64,000 bases of DNA from JBCBTJ01 sp039818665 (GCA_039818665.1 JBCBTJ010000005.1:17010-81009), one strand, 5' to 3'. Counted from the first letter of the stretch, positions 25,209-37,311 are shown. Translations and numbers: made by a program. The notes: generated by a model not told the origin, from the letters alone.

Positions 25209-25952
25209 ATGCTGCTCGCTCTGTCCACATGGCAGGAAATCGAAACCTGGCTGGAGAAGTCGAAGACGATCGTCATCCCGATCGGCTCGATCGAACAGCA
25301 CGGGCCCAATGGTTTCCTCGGCACCGACGGGCTGTGCCCCGAAATCATCGCCCATCACGCCGAATCAGACGGCGACATCCTTGTCGCCCCCACCTTCAAT
25401 GTCGGCTCGGCGCAACATCACCTCGCCTTCCCCGGCACGATCACGCTGCGCCCCTCCACCATGATCGCGGCGATGACCGATTGGGCGAACTCCCTCGCCC
25501 GTCACGGCTTCGAAAAGCTCTATTGGCTCAATGGCCATGGCGGGAACGCGCCCTCTATCCAAGCCGCGTTCGCCGAGATTCACGCCCAGCGCAGCTTCGA
25601 TGGGCCCAATGGCGAGAACCGCCCAGGGCTCACCCTGAAGCTGAAAAATTGGTGGGAGCTTCCAGGCGTGTTCAAACTTTGCGAACAGCTCTACCCGAAA
25701 GGCCATGGATCACATGCGACGGCCTCGGAAGTGTCGGTCACCTATTTCGGCTACCCCGATCACGTCAAAGACGTGGAAATGTCCCCGAAAATCGCCCCCT
25801 TCGGCGCAATCGGCGACGCCCTCCAGTATCGCGCCGCCTTCCCGGACGGCCGGATCGGGTCGGACCCGTCGCAATCGAATGTCGAGGACGGCCGGAAAAT
25901 CGTCGAGGCGGCCTCAGCGGCGCTCTTGAGCGACGTCGCGGCCTTCCACTAA
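25209..25952 (+). CDS. Creatininase family amidohydrolase
   Basis: A 247-residue protein of the creatininase/MftE family, metal-dependent amidohydrolases that open cyclic amides or trim peptides. It shows IPIGSIEQHGPNGFLGTDG with metal-binding Glu, His and Asp, the NGHGGN motif, and a later HATASE-type Glu segment. The substrate is unknown; creatinine is only one possibility. The gene has a long structured leader and is followed 28 bases later by the Gld-like ABC operon, with which it may be co-transcribed. Confidence 0.87.
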   Translation: MLLALSTWQEIETWLEKSKTIVIPIGSIEQHGPNGFLGTDGLCPEIIAHHAESDGDILVAPTFNVGSAQHHLAFPGTITLRPSTMIAAMTDWANSLARHGFEKLYWLNGHGGNAPSIQAAFAEIHAQRSFDGPNGENRPGLTLKLKNWWELPGVFKLCEQLYPKGHGSHATASEVSVTYFGYPDHVKDVEMSPKIAPFGAIGDALQYRAAFPDGRIGSDPSQSNVEDGRKIVEAASAALLSDVAAFH

Positions 25953-25979
25953 ATCCGGGCCGCGGGGGTGTGACGCGGA

Positions 25980-26711
25980 ATGCTTGAGATTGACGGTCTC
26001 AAAAAACGCTTCGGCCTGAAACAGGCCGTCGACGGCGTGTCGTTCACGCTGAACCAGGGCGATGTGCTGGGCTTCCTCGGACCCAATGGGGCCGGCAAAA
26101 CCACCACGATGCGCATGATCGCCGGCGTGCTCGAGCCGGACGAGGGCGATGCGCGCATCGAGGGCTTTTCGATTGTCGAACAGCGCCGCGCCGCGCAGCG
26201 CCAGCTCGGCTATCTGCCCGAAGGCGCGCCCGCCTATGCGGAGATGACGCCGCGCGCGTTTCTCGCCTTTATCGCAGACGCCCGCGGCCTGCCCGGCGCC
26301 GCCCGGCGCGACGCGATCGACCGAGCCGTCGCCGATGCGCGCATTTCGACCGTCTTGGCCGACCGCATCAGCGCCCTGTCCAAGGGCTATCGCCGCCGCG
26401 TGGGCCTCGCCGCCGCGATCCTTCACGACCCGCCGGTCCTTGTGCTCGACGAACCGACCGACGGCCTCGACCCCAACCAAAAGCGCGCCGTCCGCGCGCT
26501 GATCGCCCGCATGGCGGCGACGAAGGCGATCCTCATCTCCACCCACACGCTCGAAGAGGTGCCCGCCATGTGCTCGCGCGTCGTCATCGTCGATCGCGGC
26601 CGCGTCATCGCCGATGACACGCCGGAGGCCCTCGCCGCGCGCGGCGGCGACGGCGGCCTCGAGCGCGCCTTCCTGGACCTCACCGACCAATCGGAGGCCG
26701 AAGCGGCATGA
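25980..26711 (+). CDS. ABC transporter ATP-binding protein, GldA-like
   Basis: A 243-residue ATPase with Walker A GPNGAGKTT, signature-like LSKGYRRRVGLAAA and Walker B VLVLDEPTDGLDP. It is the first gene of a compact four-gene operon. The order ATPase, short ABC-2 permease, GldG-like protein and DUF4340 protein matches Gld-type ABC systems, so this is the GldA-equivalent subunit. Its stop overlaps the permease ATG by four bases. Confidence 0.92.
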   Translation: MLEIDGLKKRFGLKQAVDGVSFTLNQGDVLGFLGPNGAGKTTTMRMIAGVLEPDEGDARIEGFSIVEQRRAAQRQLGYLPEGAPAYAEMTPRAFLAFIADARGLPGAARRDAIDRAVADARISTVLADRISALSKGYRRRVGLAAAILHDPPVLVLDEPTDGLDPNQKRAVRALIARMAATKAILISTHTLEEVPAMCSRVVIVDRGRVIADDTPEALAARGGDGGLERAFLDLTDQSEAEAA

Positions 26712-27463
26712 ACGGCGTTCGCGACGCCTTCTCTGGATTCCGCGCGACCTTCACGCGCGAGACGGCGGCCTATTTCGGCTCGCCCATCGCCTTCGTCTTC
26801 CTCGCCGTGTTTCTCATCGCGCTCGGGCTCTTCACCTGGGAGGCCGGCCGGTTCTTCGATACCGGCCGCGCCGACCTCGCCGCCTTCTTCGTCTGGCACC
26901 CTTGGCTTTATGTCGTCTTCATGCCGGCGCTCGCCATGCGGCTCTGGGCGGACGAGCGCGCCTCCGGCACGGACGAGCTCCTGTTCTCGCTCCCCGTCGG
27001 CATGGCCGGGCTCGTCGCCGGAAAATTGCTCGCGGCCTGGACCGTCGCCGGCGCGGCGCTGCTGCTCACCACCCCCATGTGGGCCACCGTCAACTATCTT
27101 GGCGCGCCCGACAACGCCGCCATCGCGCTCGGCTACCTTATGAGTTTCCTGATGGCCGGGGCCTATCTCTCCATCGGCGCGGCCGTCTCCGCCCTCGCCC
27201 GCAGCCAAGTCACCGCCTTCGTCTTGAGCGTCGTCATCGCCTTCGTCTTCACCGCCGCCGGCTGGCCCCTCGTCCTGTCGACCATCACCGGCGCGCTGGG
27301 GCCCGAAGCCGCCGACGGCGTCGCCCGCTTCTCATTCCTCCGGCATTTCGAATCCGCCCAGCGCGGCGTCCTCGAGCTGCGCTCGGTCCTGTTCTTTCTC
27401 GGCTTCATCGCCCTTTGGTCCCTCCTGAGCGGCCTCTGGGCCGCCCGCGGTCGGAGGGCCTGA
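26708..27463 (+). CDS. ABC-2 family permease, GldF-like
   Basis: A 251-residue integral membrane protein with six helices. It begins with a cytoplasmic segment FTRETAAYFGSPIAFVFLAVF that is typical of GldF/NosY-like ABC-2 permeases. It is coupled to the ATPase by a four-base overlap and followed three bases later by the GldG-like gene. The transported molecule is unknown. In Bacteroidota the homologous proteins support gliding; that role is not expected here. Confidence 0.9.
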   Translation: MNGVRDAFSGFRATFTRETAAYFGSPIAFVFLAVFLIALGLFTWEAGRFFDTGRADLAAFFVWHPWLYVVFMPALAMRLWADERASGTDELLFSLPVGMAGLVAGKLLAAWTVAGAALLLTTPMWATVNYLGAPDNAAIALGYLMSFLMAGAYLSIGAAVSALARSQVTAFVLSVVIAFVFTAAGWPLVLSTITGALGPEAADGVARFSFLRHFESAQRGVLELRSVLFFLGFIALWSLLSGLWAARGRRA

Positions 27464-27466
27464 GCC

Positions 27467-29350
27467 ATGTCGGCGCGTCTTTTCGCCCTCGTCGCGACGG
27501 GCCTTTCCATCGCTTTGTTCGCGCTCGCCAATCTTTGGCTGCAGCCGCGCCTCGCCGGCGCCCGCGTCGATTTCACGGAGAACCGCCTCTTCACCCTGAG
27601 CCAGGGCACGCGCGCGACCCTGGAAAACCTGTCCGAACCGGTCGACCTCGTCTTCGCCTACTCTTCGGAGGTCGGCCAAGACTACCCGCCCGTCCGCACC
27701 TACGCGGCGCGCGTGCGCGAATTGCTGACAGCTTATGATAGCCTCTCCGGCGGCATGCTCCGCGTCCGGGAAATCGACCCCAAGCCCTTCTCAGAAGAAG
27801 AAGACCTCGCCCTCGCCGCCGGTCTCACCGCGGTCGCCACAGACGGACCCGACCCGCTCTATCTCGGCCTCATCGGAACCAACGCCGTCGACAACCAGCT
27901 CGTCGCGCCCTTCCTCGCGCCCGAGCGCGAACCGGCGCTCGAATACGACGTCACGCGCATGATCGCCCGGCTGGACGACCCCGCCCCGCCGGTCGTCGCC
28001 ATCATCACCGCCCTTCCCGGCCTCGCCGGCGACGGCGAAGAGGCGGGCTATTTCGTCCTCCGCGAAATCGCCAAGACCTATGACGTGCGCCCCTTGCCGT
28101 CCGACTTCGTGCTGATCCCCGAAGAGGTGGACATCGTCTTCCTCGCCCACCCGGCCGACCTCAATGCGCGCCAATGGGACCTCGTCGATCAATTTATCCT
28201 GCGAAAAGGCCGCGCGCTCATCGCCATCGATCCCGTCGCCAAAGCCGCCACCGCCGGGGACCTTTTCAACACCAGCTCCCGCCAGCCGCGGTCCGATCTT
28301 GGCCGCCTCGGCCGCCATTGGGGGATCGACCTGACCGGCCAGGCGGTCGCCGACGCAGCCAACGCGCTGCCTGTCGAAGTGCTGGACGAGGACGGACGCG
28401 CGGCCGTCCTTGCCCAGCCGCTTTTCATCGCCGCGCCGCCGACCCTCATGGACGAGACCGATTTGGTCACCGCGCCCATACGGCGCCCGATCAATTTCGG
28501 CGCGCCTGGCGCGCTTGCGGCGGCGGCGCGCGAGGGCTTGTCCTTCCAGCCTCTGATCATCACCGGCCCCGCGCCGGCGAAAATCCCCGCGCCGCTTGCA
28601 ATCGGCGATGCTGATCCGCGCGACGTCGTGCGCGCCTACGAGGCCGGCGACGCGCCGCTCGTGCTCGCCGCGCGCCTGTCGGGAACCTTCACGACGGCCT
28701 ACCCTGACGGCCCGCCCGCCGGCGAGGGCGACGACGTCGTCACAGCCGAGTTGGTCCGCGCGGCGGCGGACGACCGGCCCGAACGCCTCGCCGAAAGCCA
28801 AGTTCCGGGCGAGGTGATCCTCATCGCGGACACGGACCTCCTCGACGACGGATTTTACATGAACCCGGCCGGCGGCGGCCCCATCGCCGACAATGCGACC
28901 CTGATTCTCAACGCGCTCGACAATTTGTCCGGCGGCGCGGATCTGGTCGGCCTGCGCTCCCGCGCCCCGTCGCTGCGTCCTATGGATCGCGTCGATCGGC
29001 TCCGCCGCGCCGCCGAGGCGCGCTTTTTCGATGAGCAAGCGCGGCTCGAGACCCGGCTTACGCAAGTCACGACCCGCCTCGAAGAGCTGCAAGAGATCGG
29101 CGCGGCGGGCGGCTTTTTCTCCGGAGACCTCGACGCGGACCTCACCGAAGCCCAACGCGCCGAGCTCATCCGTCTCCGCGAACAGATTGTCGACACGCGC
29201 CAGCGGCTTCGCGAAATCGAGCGCGACTATCGCCGCGGCGTCGATGGGCTGGAGGCCTGGTTGCGGACGCTGAACATTTGGGGCGGCCCCGCCTTGATCG
29301 CGCTTGTCGCGATCGTTCTGTGGCGTCGCCGGGCGGGCGCGCGGTCATGA
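27467..29350 (+). CDS. GldG-family ABC transporter auxiliary protein
   Basis: A 627-residue protein with a membrane helix at each end (about residues 5-25 and 600-620). Between them is a large extracytoplasmic region that begins with the GldG-type FTENRLFTLSQGTRATLENL motif and the DLVFAYS strand. A coiled-coil-like segment rich in Glu, Arg and Leu (about residues 505-590) precedes the last helix. This is the layout of GldG and related intraflagellar-transport-52-like proteins. It overlaps the following DUF4340 gene by four bases. Confidence 0.88.
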   Translation: MSARLFALVATGLSIALFALANLWLQPRLAGARVDFTENRLFTLSQGTRATLENLSEPVDLVFAYSSEVGQDYPPVRTYAARVRELLTAYDSLSGGMLRVREIDPKPFSEEEDLALAAGLTAVATDGPDPLYLGLIGTNAVDNQLVAPFLAPEREPALEYDVTRMIARLDDPAPPVVAIITALPGLAGDGEEAGYFVLREIAKTYDVRPLPSDFVLIPEEVDIVFLAHPADLNARQWDLVDQFILRKGRALIAIDPVAKAATAGDLFNTSSRQPRSDLGRLGRHWGIDLTGQAVADAANALPVEVLDEDGRAAVLAQPLFIAAPPTLMDETDLVTAPIRRPINFGAPGALAAAAREGLSFQPLIITGPAPAKIPAPLAIGDADPRDVVRAYEAGDAPLVLAARLSGTFTTAYPDGPPAGEGDDVVTAELVRAAADDRPERLAESQVPGEVILIADTDLLDDGFYMNPAGGGPIADNATLILNALDNLSGGADLVGLRSRAPSLRPMDRVDRLRRAAEARFFDEQARLETRLTQVTTRLEELQEIGAAGGFFSGDLDADLTEAQRAELIRLREQIVDTRQRLREIERDYRRGVDGLEAWLRTLNIWGGPALIALVAIVLWRRRAGARS

Positions 29351-30360
29351 CGGCCGCCCTCGCCGTCCGCCGCCGTCGCGCCGCCCTCGGCCTCGCCGCC
29401 GCGACAGCGGCGATGGCGGCGTTGAGCCTTTTCAGCGCCGTGTCGTCCCGCGGCGGCGACTCCGCCGAACGCAGCGGCGAACTCGTCTTTCCCGGTTTCG
29501 CCGATCGCGCCGCCGAATGGACCGCCTTGCGCGTGCGGTTGGCTGACGACGCTTACATGTTGGAGCGTGACGGGGAGACTTGGCGCCTCGTCGAAGCGGG
29601 CCGCCATCCGGTGCGGCCGGAGCGAATGACCGAGCTCGCCCAAGGCCTCGCCGAATTGCGCTGGGCTGAAGCAAAGACGACAGATCCCGACAAGTTCGAC
29701 CGCCTCGGCCTTGGAGACCCGGCCGAGGGCGGCGCCGGCGCGTTCATTGAAGCCTCGACCGCCGCCGGCGATGTCATTGGCGCGCTCATCACGGGGCGCA
29801 GAACAGATCGCATCTATGGCCGCCGTCCGGATGAGACGCGCGCCTTCCGCCTTCGCGGCGACTTGCCGCCGCTTTACACCCGCAGCGCCTGGCTCGACTT
29901 GAAGGCGGTCGACATGGCCGCATCCGTAGTCGAAGCTGTCCGATTGACCGACGAGGCCGGCGAGGAGTTGTTCCTCCGCCGCCCCCTCGACCGGAGCGAT
30001 CGCGCCTTCCGTCCCGGGCCGCCGAACGACGACGATCAGCTGATCGACCCCCTCGCCGCCAACGCCGCCGCGCTCGCTCTCACCCGGCTCGCCCCGATCG
30101 ACGTGAAACCAAAAGACGCCCTCGCCACGACGCCTGTCGCGCGGCACGTCACATCCACGCTCGACGGTTTGGAGGTCGAGGCCCTCGCCTTTCGCGAGCC
30201 GGACGGGCTCTTCATAACGCTGTACGCGGTCGAAGCCGGCGAAGGCGCTGTGCGCGCCTCGACCATCAACGCAAAGGCCGAAGGTTGGGCCTACGAGCTG
30301 AGCGAACGAGACTGGCGCGAATTCGCCGCGCCGGTGGGAACGATCGTGCGCCGGCCGTGA
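29347..30360 (+). CDS. DUF4340 domain-containing protein
   Basis: A 337-residue protein with one N-terminal signal anchor (about residues 11-32) and an exported region matching DUF4340, which regularly accompanies GldA/F/G-like ABC transporters. The start at ATG 29347 overlaps the GldG-like stop (ATGA); the longer frame upstream lies within that gene. It probably forms the periplasmic partner of the ABC complex. Function is unknown. Confidence 0.85.
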   Translation: MTAALAVRRRRAALGLAAATAAMAALSLFSAVSSRGGDSAERSGELVFPGFADRAAEWTALRVRLADDAYMLERDGETWRLVEAGRHPVRPERMTELAQGLAELRWAEAKTTDPDKFDRLGLGDPAEGGAGAFIEASTAAGDVIGALITGRRTDRIYGRRPDETRAFRLRGDLPPLYTRSAWLDLKAVDMAASVVEAVRLTDEAGEELFLRRPLDRSDRAFRPGPPNDDDQLIDPLAANAAALALTRLAPIDVKPKDALATTPVARHVTSTLDGLEVEALAFREPDGLFITLYAVEAGEGAVRASTINAKAEGWAYELSERDWREFAAPVGTIVRRP

Positions 30361-30426
30361 CCCGATTCTCCAGACCTGTTTTTTGTGTCCTTTTGAAACG
30401 ACCAAGTGCAAGTGCGGCCGAACATA

Positions 30427-30480
30427 TGCACTCTAAGCCCAGTGTTCATAGGCCGCGTTTCGGCCGATGTGAACTGTGCA
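30427..30480. other. Nested inverted repeats between convergent genes
   Basis: TGCAC (30427-30431) pairs with GTGCA (30476-30480), GTTCA (30444-30448) with TGAAC (30470-30474), and GGCCG (30451-30455) with CGGCC (30461-30465). The region separates the convergent DUF4340 and DUF1223 genes, so it could act as a factor-assisted terminator. It lacks a clear U-tract. Confidence 0.35.
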
Positions 30481-30493
30481 CATAAAGCCGGAA

Positions 30494-31144
30494 TCAGGGC
30501 GCCGATGCGGCCGCCCCGGACAGCATTTCAGCAAACACGATCCGCCCGAATCCCGGCTCTTGAACGACCACGGCGCAGTGCTCGGTAAAAGGCGCGGTGA
30601 AGGCCGCTTCGCCGCCTTCCCAAGTGCCGACCTTCCGCGCGTCCACGACGGCGTTGACGATGCCGATTTCATCGTAGCCGGACGCGTCGACCGTTAGCAG
30701 GAACACATCGTACCGGCCGCCCTCCGCAGCGCCCGACAGAACAAACCCTTTTTGGTTCGCCTCAAGAGTCACCTCGTCGAACGCCGGCGCCATGGAGAGT
30801 TTCGCGCGCACATCGTCAGGGCGGTTGCCGGGCCCCTGCGCCATGCCGGAATAGACCGTCTGGGGCGTATAAGGCCCTCGGTTTTTGAAGCGGTCCGCAT
30901 AGACCCGCTGGCGCACCTTGGCGTCGTCCATAGCCCTCGGATCAGGCGCGCCGAGATAATCCCAGTAATCGACCGACCAAGTGAAGATCAGAACATCCTC
31001 ATCCGAAGCGGCCAGTTCGTTCATCACCCTGTGCGCCTCAGGGCACGCCGGGCAATTGTGCGAGGCGAACAACTCCACGACCTTCGCCTGCGCAACGGGA
31101 GCAAGAGTCAGAAAAATGAGAACAGGAATTAGGAATCGCGCCAT
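30494..31144 (-). CDS. DUF1223 family secreted thioredoxin-like protein
   Basis: A 216-residue protein with a cleavable signal peptide ending near VAQA (about residue 19). It then has VVELFASHNCPACPEAHRVM, a thioredoxin-like CPAC site typical of DUF1223, and a conserved WSVDYWDYLGAPD segment. The family is exported and of unknown function; a redox role in the periplasm is likely. It lies 59 bases downstream of aconitase on the same strand and may have its own promoter. Confidence 0.88.
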   Translation of the reverse strand: MARFLIPVLIFLTLAPVAQAKVVELFASHNCPACPEAHRVMNELAASDEDVLIFTWSVDYWDYLGAPDPRAMDDAKVRQRVYADRFKNRGPYTPQTVYSGMAQGPGNRPDDVRAKLSMAPAFDEVTLEANQKGFVLSGAAEGGRYDVFLLTVDASGYDEIGIVNAVVDARKVGTWEGGEAAFTAPFTEHCAVVVQEPGFGRIVFAEMLSGAAASAP

Positions 31145-31203
31145 GCGGACCGAATAACGCTTCGACCCCGTCCCCGCCAGTCACGCCGCTGTGAGTGTTG
31201 CCG

Positions 31204-33945
<2,742 letters not shown>

Positions 33946-34167
33946 GGCGGCAGTCCCCTGAAACAAGTGTGACAGATCCGCCCGCGCCGGGGCGCGGGCT
34001 CAGTTGGCGTTCTCCTACAACCGCTGTGATTCCAACGCAATTCGACCTCAGCCGATCGTGATTTCAGCCCCTTGCGACGCGCGGCATAGAAGATATCTGA
34101 AAAGCGTGATCAGCCGCGCCGTCTCCACCGGAAGAAAGCGACGCTCCTCGCCGGGCGGGGAGGCGGC

Positions 34168-34680
34168 ATGAAACGCGCCGCCGCAATCATCCCGCTCACG
34201 CTCCTGCTTGGCTTCGCGGTCCTCGGCGCGGCCAATTTGATCGATCCGTCCAAGCCTGCGCCCGGCCTCTCCGACGGGCGAGACGCGCCGACGCGGGTCT
34301 TCGACCGGCTCGGCGGCGGCGAGATCTCATTCAATCCGCCGCCGGAGGGCGAGACGATCGTCGTCAATCTGTTCGCCAGCTGGTGCGGCCCCTGCGAGGC
34401 CGAACACCCCCTGCTCACCGACTTGTCGGCGCGCGCGCCCGGGCGCGTCTACGGCGTGCTCTATGACGACACGGTGGAGAACGGCCGGGACTTCCTCGCC
34501 CGGCTGGGCGACCCGTTCACCGCCATCGCCCACGACCCCGACGGGCAAGGCGGCCTGGACTTCGGCCTCACTGGCGTGCCTGAAACCTTCGTCGTCGACG
34601 CGGAAGGCCGCATCATCCGCCACATACGCGGCGTTCTGACGCCGGAGACCACCGACGAGCTCGCCGCGCTCGTAGAGTGA
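34168..34680 (+). CDS. TlpA/DsbE-like thiol:disulfide interchange protein
   Basis: A 170-residue membrane-anchored thioredoxin. One N-terminal hydrophobic segment (about residues 5-24) is followed by a thioredoxin domain with the WCGPC active site and the cis-proline segment GLTGVPETFVVD. Sequence style resembles DsbE/CcmG, which reduces apocytochrome c in the periplasm. No other ccm genes are present, so its partner is uncertain. GGGAGG sits just before the ATG. It is convergent with the esterase-BVMO gene, with no gap between the stops. Confidence 0.88.
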   Translation: MKRAAAIIPLTLLLGFAVLGAANLIDPSKPAPGLSDGRDAPTRVFDRLGGGEISFNPPPEGETIVVNLFASWCGPCEAEHPLLTDLSARAPGRVYGVLYDDTVENGRDFLARLGDPFTAIAHDPDGQGGLDFGLTGVPETFVVDAEGRIIRHIRGVLTPETTDELAALVE

Positions 34681-37233
34681 TCACTCAGCCGCCGCGGCCA
34701 CTTGCGCCGGTTCGGTGCGGAAACCCTCATATCCCGCCGCCGCGATCTGATCGCAGATGATCCGGTAGACGCCGACGCCGGCCGTATAGACCATCATCGT
34801 CTTGGTTTTTCCGGGCACATTTGCGCCCGTGTACCAAGAATCCGCCTCCGGGAAGAGCGTCATGTTCGCGACTTGGTCGGCGTGGGCGGTCCATTCTTCC
34901 TCCGCCGCCTCGGTCGGCTCGATCACCGACAGGCCGCGCTCGCCCATCCATTTCAGACAATCGGTGATCCAATCCACATGCTGCTCGATGGAAACCAGCA
35001 TATTGCTCAGCACGGACGGGCTCGACGGCCCGGTAATGGTGAACAAATTCGGGAAGCCGGCGACGCAGAGCCCCAGATAAGTCCGCGGTCCGCCCGCCCA
35101 TTTGTCCCGCAGCGACGCGCCGTCGACACCGATGATGTCGACGTTGAGGATCGCGCCCGTCATGGCGTCGAAACCGGTCGCAAAGATCAGCGCGTCGAGC
35201 TCGTCCTCGCCCGCGCTGGTCCGCACGCCCGCTTTGGTGATCGTCTCTATGGGCGTCTTCCGCAGATCGACGAGGCGGACATTGTCGCGGTTGAAAGTCT
35301 CGTAATAGTTCGTGTCGAGACAAGGGCGTTTCGTCGCAAAGGGATAAGCTCGCGGCGTCAGCGCCTCGGCCGTGTCCGGATCGTCCACCTTCTCTCTGAT
35401 TTTCCGATGCAGAAAGTCGACCACGGTGTCGTTGGCCGCTTTGTCTGTCAGAACGTCCGTATACGCCCCGGATAAAGCGGTGAGCAGGCCCGATTGGTAG
35501 CCGGCCTCATAGGACGCCTCGCGCTCTTCTTCGCCGACCTCGAAGACCGAAACGTCGCCGCGCGGCGGGTTCGGGATGCCGGCTGCCTCCAGGCGTTGGG
35601 CCGCGCGATAATCGCGGTAGCGCTCTTTCATGTCAGAGACTTCCGCGTTTCCAAGCGGGCGATTGAACGCCGGCTGCGAAAAGGCCGGCGTGCGCTGATA
35701 AACCGTGAGCTGCGCGGCCTGTTCGGCGATCAGCGGGATGGACTGCACCGCCGAGGATCCGGTCCCGATGACGCCGACCCTCAGCCCGGTGAAATCCACC
35801 TCTTCATGCGGCCAGCGGCCGGTTTGGTAGGTCGGGCCGTCGAAAGCGCCCGCACCCGGAATGTCTGGGACCTTGGGCGCCGACAGGCACCCCGTCGCCA
35901 TGATCAAATATTGCGCGGAGATCGCCTCGCCGGTGTCGGTGTGCACCATCCAGCGGCCCGCGCTCTCATCATAAGCGGCCCGGGTCACCCGCGTTCCAAA
36001 CGTCATGTCGCGGCGCAGATCAAAGCGGTCGGCCACATGCTCCGCATAGCGCAAAATCTCGGGCTGGGTCGCGTATTTCTCCGACCATTGCCAATCCTGC
36101 TCAAGCTCAGGCGAGAAGCCGTAGGAATAAGCGAGGCTTTCAATGTCGCAGCGCGCGCCGGGATAGCGGTTCCAATACCAAGTCCCGCCGACCCCGTCGC
36201 CGGCCTCGATCACGCGCGTGCGCAGGCCCAGCTCGCGCAGACGGTGCAGCTGATACATGCCCGCGAACCCGGCTCCGACCACAACGACGTCGACCTCTGA
36301 GCGCTCGGCGAAGAAGCGGTCGACCTGCTCGCCGACAAAGTCGAGCCCCATCCCCGCCCCCGGCAGCAGGCCCGGCATGGCGAAGAAATTGTGCATCTGC
36401 CGCTCGAACACTTTCAGCGTCACGGGCACGCCGGCCACCCGCAGCTTTTCGGCGTAGGCCTCGCCCTCGTCCCGCAGCACATCGTATTCGGCGAGCAACA
36501 TGATCGCAGGCGGCAGGCCGGCGAGGTCGTCGGCGCGCAGCGGCGAGGCCTCGACGCTCGCCCGGTCGGCCGCGTCCGGCGCGTAATGGTCCCAAAACCA
36601 GGTCATCAATTCCGATGTCAAAAGCAGCTGATTTTGAGTGTCGATGTAGGAGTCCCGATCCATCGCCGCGTCGGTCACCGGATAGACGAGGATTTGAAGC
36701 GCGATATCCAGCCCACCGGCGCGCTTGGCCCGCTGGGCCACGACGGCGGCAAGATTGCCGCCGGCACTGTCCCCGCCGACCAGGATCGGCACGCGCGCGC
36801 CGGCGATGTCAGACATGTTCGCGTCGACCCATTTCACCGCGTCCCAGGCGTCATCGACGGCCGTCGGAAAGCGATGTTCCGGGGCTTTGCGATAATCGAC
36901 CAGGACGACGGCCGCCCCGGTGCGTTCGGCCAACAACCGGCCCAGCGTGTCGAACCCGTCAATGTCCCCGATCACCCAGCCGCCGCCATGGTAGTAGACG
37001 AGCACGGCGCGCGGCGCCTCAACCGGCTTCAGAACGCGCGCCCGGAACGACCCGCCGTTTTCACTCGTAATCTCAACGTCTTGAACAGACGCCATCTCCG
37101 GCCCAGGCGGCTGCAGGGCTGAGATGCCCGCAGAGACAAGCCGCGCCTCCTCGGGACTCATCTCATGTAGAGGCGGCGCCCCCGCTAATGCCATTTGAGC
37201 CAAAAACGCGGTGCTGGCGATGTCCAATGTCAC
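34681..37233 (-). CDS. Natural fusion of HSL-type esterase and flavin-containing Baeyer-Villiger monooxygenase
   Basis: An 850-residue two-domain enzyme. Residues 1 to about 310 are an alpha/beta hydrolase of the hormone-sensitive-lipase group: oxyanion HGGG (from His82), nucleophile GDSAG (Ser156), then Asp251 and His281 completing the triad. With almost no linker, residues from about 315 form a class B flavoprotein monooxygenase: FAD loop GAGFAG (from Gly320), the long motif GGTWYWNRYPGARCD and NADPH loop GTGSSA. The fingerprint FxGxxxHxxxWP is present, but its His is Gln470. The expected logic is ketone to ester by the monooxygenase, then ester hydrolysis by the esterase. GTG 37233 is chosen for its GGGAGG ribosome site. 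The second BVMO gene lies 78 bases upstream in the same operon. Confidence 0.92.
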   Translation of the reverse strand: MTLDIASTAFLAQMALAGAPPLHEMSPEEARLVSAGISALQPPGPEMASVQDVEITSENGGSFRARVLKPVEAPRAVLVYYHGGGWVIGDIDGFDTLGRLLAERTGAAVVLVDYRKAPEHRFPTAVDDAWDAVKWVDANMSDIAGARVPILVGGDSAGGNLAAVVAQRAKRAGGLDIALQILVYPVTDAAMDRDSYIDTQNQLLLTSELMTWFWDHYAPDAADRASVEASPLRADDLAGLPPAIMLLAEYDVLRDEGEAYAEKLRVAGVPVTLKVFERQMHNFFAMPGLLPGAGMGLDFVGEQVDRFFAERSEVDVVVVGAGFAGMYQLHRLRELGLRTRVIEAGDGVGGTWYWNRYPGARCDIESLAYSYGFSPELEQDWQWSEKYATQPEILRYAEHVADRFDLRRDMTFGTRVTRAAYDESAGRWMVHTDTGEAISAQYLIMATGCLSAPKVPDIPGAGAFDGPTYQTGRWPHEEVDFTGLRVGVIGTGSSAVQSIPLIAEQAAQLTVYQRTPAFSQPAFNRPLGNAEVSDMKERYRDYRAAQRLEAAGIPNPPRGDVSVFEVGEEEREASYEAGYQSGLLTALSGAYTDVLTDKAANDTVVDFLHRKIREKVDDPDTAEALTPRAYPFATKRPCLDTNYYETFNRDNVRLVDLRKTPIETITKAGVRTSAGEDELDALIFATGFDAMTGAILNVDIIGVDGASLRDKWAGGPRTYLGLCVAGFPNLFTITGPSSPSVLSNMLVSIEQHVDWITDCLKWMGERGLSVIEPTEAAEEEWTAHADQVANMTLFPEADSWYTGANVPGKTKTMMVYTAGVGVYRIICDQIAAAGYEGFRTEPAQVAAAAE

Positions 37234-37311
37234 GCCGATCCCTCCCGATCGTTGTTTTGTCAGCAACGATCACGGCCGGAGCGGCGTTTGGCAATCCCTG
37301 GCGCCGCGGAC

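Noticed and set aside
33981..33998. GC-rich hairpin upstream of acnA as an iron-responsive element
   Set aside because: Eight pairs with almost no loop and no CAGUGN-type loop. It is better seen as ordinary GC-rich leader structure.
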